Assembly (NCBI GenBank): GCA_964637875.1
Contig: CAZWXK010000016.1
Span: 1 to 49,426 of the forward strand
Direction of reading: 5' to 3'
Length of the DNA stretch: 49,426 bases
Source: UBA5972 sp964637875
Lineage (GTDB): Bacteria > Pseudomonadota > Alphaproteobacteria > Rhodobacterales > Rhodobacteraceae
Of the stretch, positions 24,121 to 31,914 are shown piece by piece. Within the stretch, counting starts at the first letter, position 1. The number at the start of each line of letters is the position of its first letter. Position numbers and translations under genes: made by a program. Under the pieces are notes generated by a model. It was not told the origin of the DNA. It was given only the letters and a program-made list of their open reading frames with translations, and ran no database searches.

Positions 24121-26895
24121 ATGAGCAACCGCATCCGCTTTACCCTTGACGGCACGGAAGTATCTGCCGCGCCGGATGAAACGATCTGGCAGGTCGCGCG
24201 GCGTGAGGGCAAGGTGATTGCGCATCTGTGTCATCGCGATGCGCCGGGCTATCGGGCGGATGGGAATTGCCGGGCCTGCATGGTTGAAATCGAGGGCGAG
24301 CGCGTGTTGGCGGCGTCCTGCATTCGCAAGCCTGCCGAGGGGATGGTCGTGCGCAGCGAAAGCGCGCGCGCGCAAAAGGCCCGGCAGATGGTGTTCGAGA
24401 TGTTGCTGGCCGACCAGCCAGAGGCGGCCCATGACAGCAGCGCGCATTTTGCGAAGATGGCGCGGCTGGTGGGTGTGGACGGCAGCCGATTCCCGGCAAT
24501 GGAGGCGTCGCGCGTGCCCTTGCTGGATGACAGTCATGTGGCGATGAAGGTCAATCTGGACGCCTGCATCCAGTGCAACCTGTGTGTTCGGGCCTGTCGC
24601 GAGGTGCAGGTCAATGACGTGCTGGGCATGGGCGGGCGCGGGCATGACAGCTGGCCGGTGTTCGATCTGAACGATCCGATGGGCGAGAGCACCTGCGTGG
24701 CCTGTGGCGAATGTGTGCAGGCCTGTCCGACAGGCGCGCTGATGGCGGCGACGCTGGTTGACGAGGCCGGGCGCGGGGACAGCGCCGATTTCGACCGTGA
24801 GGTCGCCAGTATCTGCCCGTTCTGCGGTGTGGGATGTCAGGTCAGCCTGAAACTGCGCGGTGACAGGATCGTTGCGGTCGAGGGGCTGAACGGGCCGGCC
24901 AACGAAGGCAGGCTTTGCGTCAAGGGGCGGTTCGGGTTCGACTATATCCACCATCCGCATCGTCTGACGCGCCCCTTGATCCGGCGCCCCGATGCGCCGC
25001 CCAAGGGGATGAATGTCGATCCCGCCAACCCCTGGACCCATTTTCGCGAGGCCAGCTGGGACGAGGCGCTGGATTATGCCGCCGAGGGGCTGGCATTTCT
25101 GCGTGATGAACATGGCGGGCGTGCGGTCACCGGATTCGGCAGCGCCAAATGCACCAATGAAGAGGCCTATCTTTTCCAGAAGCTGATCCGCCAGGGTTTC
25201 GGGCACAACAATGTCGATCACTGCACGCGGCTGTGTCATGCAAGCTCGGTCGCGGCCTTGATCGAAAATATCGGATCCGGCGCGGTCACGGCCACCTTCA
25301 ACGAGATCGAACATGCCGATGTGGCGCTGGTGATCGGCTGCAACCCGGTCGAGAACCATCCCGTGGCGGCCACCTATTTCAAGCAGTTCGCGCGGCGCGG
25401 GGGCAAGCTGATCGTGATGGATCCGCGCGGTGTGGCGCTGGGCCGGTTTGCCGCGCATATGGTTCAGTTCAGGCCGGGTTCCGACGTGGCGCTGCTGAAC
25501 GCGCTCATGCATGTGATCGTGGATGAGGGGTTGCAGGATGACGCCTATATCGCGCGCTTTACCAATAACTGGGATGCGATGGTTGCGCATCTTGGTGACT
25601 ATGCCCCCGAGCGGATGGCGCCGATCTGTGGCGTCGATGCCGACACCATTCGCGCGGTGGCCCGGACCTTTGCTGCCGGCAAGGCGGGGATGATCTTCTG
25701 GGGTATGGGGGTAAGCCAGCATGTGCATGGCACCGACAATGCGCGCTGCCTGATCAACCTGGCCCTGATGACAGGCAATGTGGGGCGGCCGGGCACCGGG
25801 TTGCACCCCTTGCGGGGACAGAACAATGTGCAGGGCGCCTCGGATGCCGGACTTATTCCGATGTTCCTGCCCGATTATCAAAGCGTGACGGATGATAATG
25901 CGCGTGGCCGGTTCAACGAAATCTGGTCCAGCACCCAGGATTTCAGCGCCGAAAAGGGGCTGACCGTGGTCGAGATCATGCAGGCCATCCATGCGGGCGA
26001 CATTCGCGGCATGTATATTCTGGGCGAAAACCCGGCCATGTCGGACCCCGATGTCGAACATGCCCGCGCGGCACTGGCGCGGCTGGAACATCTGGTTGTA
26101 CAGGATATCTTTCTGACCGAAACGGCGATGTTTGCCGATGTCATCCTGCCTGCCAGCGCGCTGGCTGAAAAGGCGGGCACCGTCACCAACACCAACCGGC
26201 AGGTGCAGATGGTGCGCCCTGCACTGGCGCCCCCCGGCGAGGCGCGCGAGGATTGGCGCATCACTGTCGATCTGGCGCGGCGCCTGGGGCTGGACTGGAA
26301 ATACGACCATCCGCGCGAGGTATTTGCCGAGATGAAGCGCGGCATGAAAAGCCTCGACAACATCACCTGGGACCGGCTTGAACGCGAGGCGGTGACCTAT
26401 CCAAGCCTGGCGCCGGATGATCCGGGGCAGGCGGTCGTGTTTGGCGACGGGTTCCCGACCGCTGACGGCCGCGCACGTTTTGCGCCTGCGGGCATCATTC
26501 CGCCCGATGATCGACCCGACGAGGAATTCCCCATGATCATGACGACGGGGCGGCAGCTGGAACATTGGCACACGGGCTCGATGACGCGGCGCGCGCATGT
26601 GCTGGACGCGGTCGAGCCCGAGGCAAACTGTTCGCTGCACCCGGCCACGCTTGCGCGCCTGGGGGTCAAGCCGGGGGAATATGTGCGTCTGACCACGCGG
26701 CGTGGCAGTATCGAGATCATGGCCCGCGCCGACCGTGCCGTTGCCGAAGACATGGTTTTCGTGCCCTTTGCCTATGTCGAGGCGGCCGCCAATATCCTGA
26801 CCAACCCGGCGCTGGATCCAGTCGGCAAGATCCCCGAATTCAAGTTTTCCGCCGTCAGGGTGGAAAAGGCGGTGGGCAAGGTGGCGGCCGAGTGA
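24121..26895 (+). CDS. FdsA-like formate dehydrogenase alpha subunit (Mo-bisPGD, orphan)
   Basis: This 924-residue molybdoenzyme contains an N-terminal [2Fe-2S] domain (Cys37, Cys50, Cys53, Cys67), two ferredoxin-type [4Fe-4S] sites (Cys149/152/155/159 and Cys192/195/198/202) and the Mo-domain cluster (Cys232/235/239/266). Cys372 in VDHCTRLCHASS is the expected molybdenum ligand, in place of selenocysteine. Residues 68-148 contain no cysteine, so the His/3-Cys cluster found between these domains in FdsA and NuoG is missing. No fdsB, fdsG, fdsC or fdsD neighbours are seen, although the downstream side ends at the gap. The ATG at 24121 has a GGAGAG ribosome site; 24106 is an alternative. Formate is the likely substrate, but another formate-like oxidation is possible. 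Confidence 0.85.
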   Translation: MSNRIRFTLDGTEVSAAPDETIWQVARREGKVIAHLCHRDAPGYRADGNCRACMVEIEGERVLAASCIRKPAEGMVVRSESARAQKARQMVFEMLLADQPEAAHDSSAHFAKMARLVGVDGSRFPAMEASRVPLLDDSHVAMKVNLDACIQCNLCVRACREVQVNDVLGMGGRGHDSWPVFDLNDPMGESTCVACGECVQACPTGALMAATLVDEAGRGDSADFDREVASICPFCGVGCQVSLKLRGDRIVAVEGLNGPANEGRLCVKGRFGFDYIHHPHRLTRPLIRRPDAPPKGMNVDPANPWTHFREASWDEALDYAAEGLAFLRDEHGGRAVTGFGSAKCTNEEAYLFQKLIRQGFGHNNVDHCTRLCHASSVAALIENIGSGAVTATFNEIEHADVALVIGCNPVENHPVAATYFKQFARRGGKLIVMDPRGVALGRFAAHMVQFRPGSDVALLNALMHVIVDEGLQDDAYIARFTNNWDAMVAHLGDYAPERMAPICGVDADTIRAVARTFAAGKAGMIFWGMGVSQHVHGTDNARCLINLALMTGNVGRPGTGLHPLRGQNNVQGASDAGLIPMFLPDYQSVTDDNARGRFNEIWSSTQDFSAEKGLTVVEIMQAIHAGDIRGMYILGENPAMSDPDVEHARAALARLEHLVVQDIFLTETAMFADVILPASALAEKAGTVTNTNRQVQMVRPALAPPGEAREDWRITVDLARRLGLDWKYDHPREVFAEMKRGMKSLDNITWDRLEREAVTYPSLAPDDPGQAVVFGDGFPTADGRARFAPAGIIPPDDRPDEEFPMIMTTGRQLEHWHTGSMTRRAHVLDAVEPEANCSLHPATLARLGVKPGEYVRLTTRRGSIEIMARADRAVAEDMVFVPFAYVEAAANILTNPALDPVGKIPEFKFSAVRVEKAVGKVAAE

Positions 26896-26908
26896 AGAGA
26901 CAGGTCCG

Positions 26909-27058
26909 GGTTGGCCAGGGNNNNNNNNNNNNNNNNNNNNNNNNNNNNNNNNNNNNNNNNNNNNNNNNNNNNNNNNNNNNNNNNNNNNNNNNNNNNNNNN
27001 NNNNNNNNNNNNNNNNNNNNTTGGCCAGGGGGTTGGGCAGGGGTGGTGGGCTGAGGGG
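26909..27058. other. Assembly gap (100 N, 26921-27020) inside a G-rich, possibly tandem-repeated stretch
   Basis: The 100 Ns are flanked by the identical 10-mer TTGGCCAGGG (26911-26920 and 27021-27030). The left flank reads GGTTGGCCAGGG and the right side continues with GGTTGGGCAGGG, so two versions of a 12-bp unit are visible. The right flank also has five runs of three or more G's between 27028 and 27058, a G-quadruplex-like pattern. The gap may be an unresolved short tandem repeat or a false join of overlapping contigs. From 27059 to 27304 I see no gene. Confidence 0.8.
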
Positions 27059-27304
27059 AAAATTCCCGCCCCACTTGAAAATGCGGCCAGGATTGGCGCA
27101 TAGTTCCCCGATCAGCAAGGGGCAAGCCGGCGGGGGAATCGCTGTTTTCGGATGTCGGGTCGGATCGGCGATACCGACAAGAACCTGACATCGTAATTTG
27201 GTAAATGCGTTTTTGAAGAACAGGCGTGGATGTCGCCAGTCCAGGAAGACCGCGATTTGCGGGCGCCGGGGAAACACCGGATATCCAACAGGAAAGGAAA
27301 ACAC

Positions 27305-28831
27305 ATGACGAGATATCTTTATCGGAAACTGGGGCTTGTGCTCGGGGCGGCTGTTCTTGGCCTTTCCCTGAGCGCGCCGGTGGTCAAGGCGGCCGAGACG
27401 GTCAAGATCACCATACTGGGTATTGGCGACATCTATAATTTTGCCGACAAGCGGGGGCGCGGGGGTGTCGCCCGGTTGAACACCGTGGCCAAGGCCGAGC
27501 GGGCGGCAAACCCGAACATGCTGTATGTTTTTGATGGTGACATGCTGTCGCCATCAATCCTGTCAGGGTTCGACAAGGGGCAGAACATGGTCGAACTGAC
27601 CAATCTGGTGCCCTTCGACATTGCAGTTCCCGGAAACCATGAATTCGATTTCGGGGTCAGGAATTTCATCGAAAAGGCGAAAGCCTCGAAATATCCTTGG
27701 GCGGCGGTGAACATCACACGACCCGATGGCACACCGCTCGGGGTGCTGGGCGGCGTGATGTTCAAGCAGTTTGGTGACGTCAAGGTTGCTCTGGTGCCGG
27801 TTGCACAGGATACCTCGCCCGAGGTGTCAAGCACTGGAAACCTGGTCTTTGGCCCCACGGTCAAGAGTGGGATTGCCGCCGCAAGGCGTGCGCGCAAGGC
27901 CGGTGCCGATCTGGTCGTCGGTGTGGTGCAGACCGATCAGAGCAACGACCGCAAGCTGATCGCGAGCGGTGCGTTCGATATTCTCATTTCGGGCGATGAT
28001 CACAGCTATGCGACCTTTTATGACGGCAAGGTTGCTTATGTCGAAACCTCGATCGACGGGCGTTTCCTCTCGCCGCTCGACATCACCGTGACGATTGGTG
28101 AAAAGCGCGGCAAACGCAAGGTGCGCTGGGTGCCGAATTTCCGCTTTATCGACACCGCCATGATACAGCCCGACCCCGAAACACAGGCAAAGGTTGACGC
28201 CTATCAGGCCAGGCTGGACAAGGAACTGAATGTGGTGATCGCCAGCACCCGGACCACGCTGGATACGCGGCGCAACACGGTGCGCAGTCAGGAATCGGCC
28301 TTTGCCGATCTGATCGTTGATGCCATGCGCAAGGCCACCGGCGCGGATATCGCGATTACCAATGGTGGCGGTATCCGGGGCGACCGTACCTATGACCCCG
28401 GAACCAGCATCACCCGGCGCGACGTGCTGACGGAACTGCCCTTTGGCAACGTCACGGTGATGACCCGGGTCTCCGGCAAGCAGGTTCTTGCGGCGCTTGA
28501 AAACGGGTTTTCCCAGGTGGAAAAGGGGGCCGGGCGCTTTCCTCAGGTTTCTGGCATGACGGTGGTCTGGAATCCCGCAGCACCAGCCGGTTCGCGGGTC
28601 GTTTCGGTCAAGGTCGGCGGTGCCCCGCTGGATCCGAACGCAACCTACAGTCTGGCCACGAATGACTACATGCTGCGCGGCGGAGACGGCTATCGCGTGC
28701 TGCGCAAGGGTCGCGTGCTGATCAACAAGGGCAACGGCAACCTGATGGCCAATGACGTGATCAACTATCTGGCGGCGATGGGTACGATCGACGCCAGGCC
28801 CGAGGGCCGCATCACGCGCCTCGCCCAGTAG
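27305..28831 (+). CDS. 5'-nucleotidase-family metallophosphoesterase with altered metal-binding motifs
   Basis: This 508-residue secreted protein has a Sec signal (to about residue 30) and the two-domain plan of UshA/5'-nucleotidases. GNHEFDFG (110-117) and FDGDM (77-80) are intact. The first motif, normally D-x-H, reads GDIYNF (41-46, Tyr for His). The later LxH motif appears as VVQTDQ (208-212), and the normal GHxH reads SGDDH (229-233). The C-terminal domain is conserved (AITNGGGIRGD, LPFGN, YSLATNDYMLRGGDGY). The ATG has an AGGAAAGG ribosome site. It may be a divergent nucleotidase or a repurposed binding protein. SoxB in this window is a distant relative. The gene is alone downstream of the gap. 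Confidence 0.85.
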   Translation: MTRYLYRKLGLVLGAAVLGLSLSAPVVKAAETVKITILGIGDIYNFADKRGRGGVARLNTVAKAERAANPNMLYVFDGDMLSPSILSGFDKGQNMVELTNLVPFDIAVPGNHEFDFGVRNFIEKAKASKYPWAAVNITRPDGTPLGVLGGVMFKQFGDVKVALVPVAQDTSPEVSSTGNLVFGPTVKSGIAAARRARKAGADLVVGVVQTDQSNDRKLIASGAFDILISGDDHSYATFYDGKVAYVETSIDGRFLSPLDITVTIGEKRGKRKVRWVPNFRFIDTAMIQPDPETQAKVDAYQARLDKELNVVIASTRTTLDTRRNTVRSQESAFADLIVDAMRKATGADIAITNGGGIRGDRTYDPGTSITRRDVLTELPFGNVTVMTRVSGKQVLAALENGFSQVEKGAGRFPQVSGMTVVWNPAAPAGSRVVSVKVGGAPLDPNATYSLATNDYMLRGGDGYRVLRKGRVLINKGNGNLMANDVINYLAAMGTIDARPEGRITRLAQ

Positions 28832-28859
28832 GGGGCCGGCAGGATCCCTGCAGAAGAAT

Positions 28860-28891
28860 GACCGCCCCGCGACCTGTGTCATGGGGTGGTC
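28860..28891. terminator. Weak inverted repeat between convergent genes
   Basis: Nine-base arms with a G-U pair (28860-28868 with 28883-28891, 14-base loop) lie between the nucleotidase gene and the small membrane-protein gene, overlapping the stop of the latter. There is no T-run, so this is a weak terminator candidate. Confidence 0.3.
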
Positions 28892-29054
28892 AACCGCCGA
28901 TCAGCCAGGCCTTGACAAAGGGCAGGGCGGTCTGGGCGATCAGCCCGAGGCACAGGCCGAAAAGAACGCGCCTGAACGTGGTTTCCAGCTTGGGCAGGCC
29001 CCAGCCCAGAAACGCCCCGAGCCCCCCCCAGTAAAGCAGCGCGAAAAGATCCAT
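28890..29054 (-). CDS. Small (54-residue) two-helix membrane protein at the end of the two-component operon
   Basis: This short frame was translated by hand. It starts with MDLFALLYWGGLGAFLGWG, then has a charged loop (KLETTFRR) and a second hydrophobic stretch (VLFGLCLGLIAQTALPFV). Two membrane helices are likely. Its ATG begins three bases after the response-regulator stop codon, so it is very probably co-translated with the kinase and regulator. I do not recognise the family. It could be an accessory or sensor peptide for the two-component system, or a small membrane protein of unrelated role. The single cysteine (LCLGL) lies in the second helix. Confidence 0.7.
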   Translation of the reverse strand: MDLFALLYWGGLGAFLGWGLPKLETTFRRVLFGLCLGLIAQTALPFVKAWLIGG

Positions 29055-29057
29055 GTT

Positions 29058-29768
29058 TCAGCTCCAGGTCACCTGACCGAGAAAGATGTACCCGGCGCCG
29101 TAGATCGTCTTGATGAGGGTCGGATTTTTCGGGTCTTCGCGCAGTTTTGCCCTGAGGCGCGAAATACGTACGTCCATCGCCCGGTCGAAGGTCTCGCCGG
29201 CGGTACCGCCAAGGCTTTCCTGCATGTGGGCCCGCGAGATCAGGCGGTTTGGCGATTCCAGAAACAGGCGCAGAACCTCGCCTTCTGCCTGGCTGAAGGG
29301 AACCGTAGCGCCATCGTCGGCCTCGAGAAGATACTGATCGAAACGCGCCGTCCAGCCGGCAAAACGGGCAATGTTGCGCGAGTCCTTGCGTGTCTGTCGT
29401 CCGCGGCGCAACAGGGCGCGGGCGCGGGCCACCACCTCGGCCGGGTCAAAGGGCTTGATGATGTAATCGTCGGCCCCAAGATCGAGTCCCGTCACCTTGT
29501 CCTGAACCTGGGCGCGCCCCGAGATGATGATGATGGCGGCGCCGCTTTCGATGGCCAGCCGATGGACAAGAGCCAGGCCGTCGCGATCGGGCAAGCCGAG
29601 ATCGACCAGGCAGATCTGCGGCGACAGCCCCGGAAGCGCGGCCTCGAATTCGGTGGCCCTGCTGAAGTTGGCGGTGCGAAAACCCGCCTCCTGAAGGGCC
29701 TCGGACAGCATGAGGCGGATTTGCGGCTCGTCATCGAGAATGGCGATCAGTGGGGCTGTCTGGGTCAT
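29058..29768 (-). CDS. OmpR/PhoB-family response regulator
   Basis: This 236-residue regulator has a receiver domain (about 7-120) with acidic pocket Asp12/Asp13, phosphoacceptor Asp56 (LVDLGLPDRDG), Ser83 and Lys105 (DYIIKPF). The C-terminal winged helix ends in the typical DVRISRLRAKLREDPKNP and IKTIYGAGYIF. It binds DNA as a dimer, usually at direct repeats about 10-11 bp apart; such a pair is present at 31779-31795. The ATG overlaps the kinase stop (ATGA), so kinase and regulator are coupled. A likely target is the acyl-CoA synthetase/Liv operon transcribed divergently from the kinase. Confidence 0.93.
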   Translation of the reverse strand: MTQTAPLIAILDDEPQIRLMLSEALQEAGFRTANFSRATEFEAALPGLSPQICLVDLGLPDRDGLALVHRLAIESGAAIIIISGRAQVQDKVTGLDLGADDYIIKPFDPAEVVARARALLRRGRQTRKDSRNIARFAGWTARFDQYLLEADDGATVPFSQAEGEVLRLFLESPNRLISRAHMQESLGGTAGETFDRAMDVRISRLRAKLREDPKNPTLIKTIYGAGYIFLGQVTWS

Positions 29769-31699
29769 GCGCGGGAACCTGCCTCGATGAAATGCGCCAG
29801 ATCGGTTGCGGCAAAGGGTTTGCCGATCAGCGGGAACTCGGCTGCGGCCTGGCGCCGCGTGACGTTGTGTACAGGAAGAGAGGTCATCATGTAAATCTGC
29901 GGCGCCGCCCCCTTGCGTACCAGGCTGCGGGCCAGATCCAGCCCGCTGCGGGCGCCCTCCAGCATGATGTCGGTCAGCACGATGTCGATCCCGGGAATCG
30001 CAGCCAGGGCTTCCGCCTCGTCGGCGCTGGTCGCTTCCAGCACGTTGTGCCCCAGATCGCGCAGCATCTCGCGTGTGTTGACGCGAATTTCAGGGGAATC
30101 CTCGACCAGCAGGACAAGCCGCGGTTCGGGATTCGGCTCGCCATATTTGAGGGGCAGTCTGAGGGTGACCACGGCGCCACCTTTCGGGCGGTTTCCGATC
30201 TTGATCTGGCCGCCGGAAATCTGGGCGAAATCATAGACCATGGACAGTCCCAGGCCCGAACCCTCGTCGTTGCGCTTGCTGGTAAAGAACGGATCCAGGG
30301 CGTGTTCCAGCGCCTCGGCGGTAAAGCCGGGGCCGGTGTCGGATACCCGGATTTCCAGCCAGATATCCTCGATCGTCCTCACGCCCACATGGATGCGGCC
30401 CTTGTTCGTGCCGATTGCGTCGCGGGCATTCAGCAGCAGGTTCAGCAGGGAATCCTGCAAAAAACCCGAATCCAGCACGACAGGGCCGGCGACATTGGCG
30501 ACCGTGCAGGAAAGGTCGACATTGGGCGGCATCGAGGGGCTGGCCATGGCCTTGATGTCGGCCAGAAGGCGCGAAATGTCGGTTGCTTTCGGGTTGATGC
30601 CCCGCGGCCCCGAGATATTGGCCAGCCGATCGAGCAGAACCCCCCCGCGATGGGCTGCGGCGCGGGTCGTGGCAATCATTTCGCGCGCCTTTTCGGGCAG
30701 GTCAGGAAGTTTCTCCATCCGGCCCTGAAGGCCCAGGATGATGGTCAGGAGATTGGCAAAATCATGGGCCAGCCCGCTGGTCAGCTGAGCGGCAAGCTCG
30801 CGTTTGTGGGTCTGGGCGAGGGCCGCGCGGGCCATGGCCTCTTCGGTAATGTCCATCGACAGGATGTAGATGCCCTGAACCGAGCCATCCTCGGCCTGAT
30901 CGGGGGTAAAGGCGGTGCGGGCGCGACGCGCGCCCTGAGAATGGGTAAACTCGAAGATGCTGGGAATCCCCTGATACGCCTTTTTCAAATAGGGGCGTAT
31001 CCTGTCATAGACTTCGTTTCCCAGGGCCTCGCGCGCGGTAAGGCCGACGATCGAGACCGGGCGTCCGGGCACGATGTCGGGCAGTCGGCGGTTGGAATAG
31101 GAATAACATTCGTCCAGGTCCAGATGCGCGATATGGGCGGGCATCATCTCGGTCGTCATGCGGGCAAGGTGTTCGCTTTCCGTCAACTGCCGTTTGGTCG
31201 ATTCGAGCGCCGAAATGGTGGCCTCCAGTTCGCGGTTGGCGCGCGCCAGCTCCTCGGAATATGACAGGAGCTGATCCGACAGCTGCGCCGAATGGCTGCG
31301 CAGCAATTCTTCCTGGCGCTTGATCGCGGTGATGTCGGTATAGACCGTGACCCAGCCCCCCTGTCGCAACGGATTGCCCTCGACCGAGATCATCCGCCCG
31401 TTGGCGCGCCGCCGTTCCATGTAGTGGGGCTCGAATGCGCGCGCCTGTTCCACGCGCTCGCGCACGAAGGCGTCGAGATCGTCCACCTCGCCATATTCCC
31501 CGCGTTCCGCCAGGTAGCGCAGCGTTTCGGCAAAGCTCGCGCCGGGGGTGACGAGATGCTTCGGCAGGTCGAACATTTCCTGAAACCGGCTGTTGCAGAT
31601 GGCCAGACGCAGGTCGCAATCATAGATGGTCAGGGCCTGCTGGATCAGGTCCAGGCCCGAAAGAACCAGGCTCTCGGTCTTGTCGCGCGGCTTTTTCAA
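29765..31699 (-). CDS. Cytoplasmic hybrid histidine kinase (PAS-PAS-HisKA-HATPase-REC), TTG start
   Basis: This 644-residue kinase has no membrane segment. Residues 12-128 form a PAS domain of the PAS_7 type, followed by a coiled-coil linker (130-180), a second PAS (about 181-285), HisKA with His312 (GLAHDFANLLTI), and HATPase motifs N-box (NLLLNARDAIG), DTGPGF and GSGLGLSMVYDF. A C-terminal receiver has Asp577 (VLTDIMLEG). It should sense an intracellular signal. A stop codon two codons upstream forces the start to TTG at 31699 or later; AGGGG lies nine bases before it. It is the first gene of the kinase-regulator-small-protein operon and is divergent from the acyl-CoA synthetase gene. Confidence 0.92.
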   Translation of the reverse strand: MKKPRDKTESLVLSGLDLIQQALTIYDCDLRLAICNSRFQEMFDLPKHLVTPGASFAETLRYLAERGEYGEVDDLDAFVRERVEQARAFEPHYMERRRANGRMISVEGNPLRQGGWVTVYTDITAIKRQEELLRSHSAQLSDQLLSYSEELARANRELEATISALESTKRQLTESEHLARMTTEMMPAHIAHLDLDECYSYSNRRLPDIVPGRPVSIVGLTAREALGNEVYDRIRPYLKKAYQGIPSIFEFTHSQGARRARTAFTPDQAEDGSVQGIYILSMDITEEAMARAALAQTHKRELAAQLTSGLAHDFANLLTIILGLQGRMEKLPDLPEKAREMIATTRAAAHRGGVLLDRLANISGPRGINPKATDISRLLADIKAMASPSMPPNVDLSCTVANVAGPVVLDSGFLQDSLLNLLLNARDAIGTNKGRIHVGVRTIEDIWLEIRVSDTGPGFTAEALEHALDPFFTSKRNDEGSGLGLSMVYDFAQISGGQIKIGNRPKGGAVVTLRLPLKYGEPNPEPRLVLLVEDSPEIRVNTREMLRDLGHNVLEATSADEAEALAAIPGIDIVLTDIMLEGARSGLDLARSLVRKGAAPQIYMMTSLPVHNVTRRQAAAEFPLIGKPFAATDLAHFIEAGSRA

Positions 31700-31742
31700 A
31701 TGTCACACCCCTTTTCGGTACCTGCTGTGGCGTGCCGGCGGT

Positions 31743-31795
31743 GCTTGCGCAAGCCGTGATATACGATCCGTGAATTTGTTACAATTCGATACAAT
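31743..31795. promoter_or_regulatory. Divergent control region with a 12-bp palindrome and TACAAT direct repeats
   Basis: The 215-bp gap between the kinase and acyl-CoA synthetase genes carries the perfect palindrome GCTTGCGCAAGC (31743-31754). It also carries two copies of (T/A)TACAAT at 31779-31785 and 31789-31795, with 10-bp periodicity. Direct repeats on the same DNA face are typical of OmpR-family sites. Function is inferred from symmetry and position. Confidence 0.45.
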
Positions 31796-31914
31796 CGCGA
31801 AAAACTCAGGTATCATTTGACCTTCACCGTCGAGGTGTGAAAAATCAGGACGGATTCGCAGATCCGGGCGGATTCGTTTCGCCGTTTGGGAGTCGGCGCA
31901 CGGGAGGGAAAGCA

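Noticed and set aside
23905..26640. 911-codon open frame opposite the formate dehydrogenase gene
   Set aside because: It is the reverse-strand shadow of a well-conserved molybdoenzyme; composition is antisense-like and no motif or ribosome site supports it.
26565..27188. Reading frame running through the run of Ns
   Set aside because: It crosses undefined sequence and overlaps the end of the formate dehydrogenase in another frame, so it cannot be supported.
31837..31914. Longer acyl-CoA synthetase starting at GTG 31837
   Set aside because: The extra 26 residues are not typical for the family, and the TTG at 31915 has a GGAGGG ribosome site at ideal spacing.
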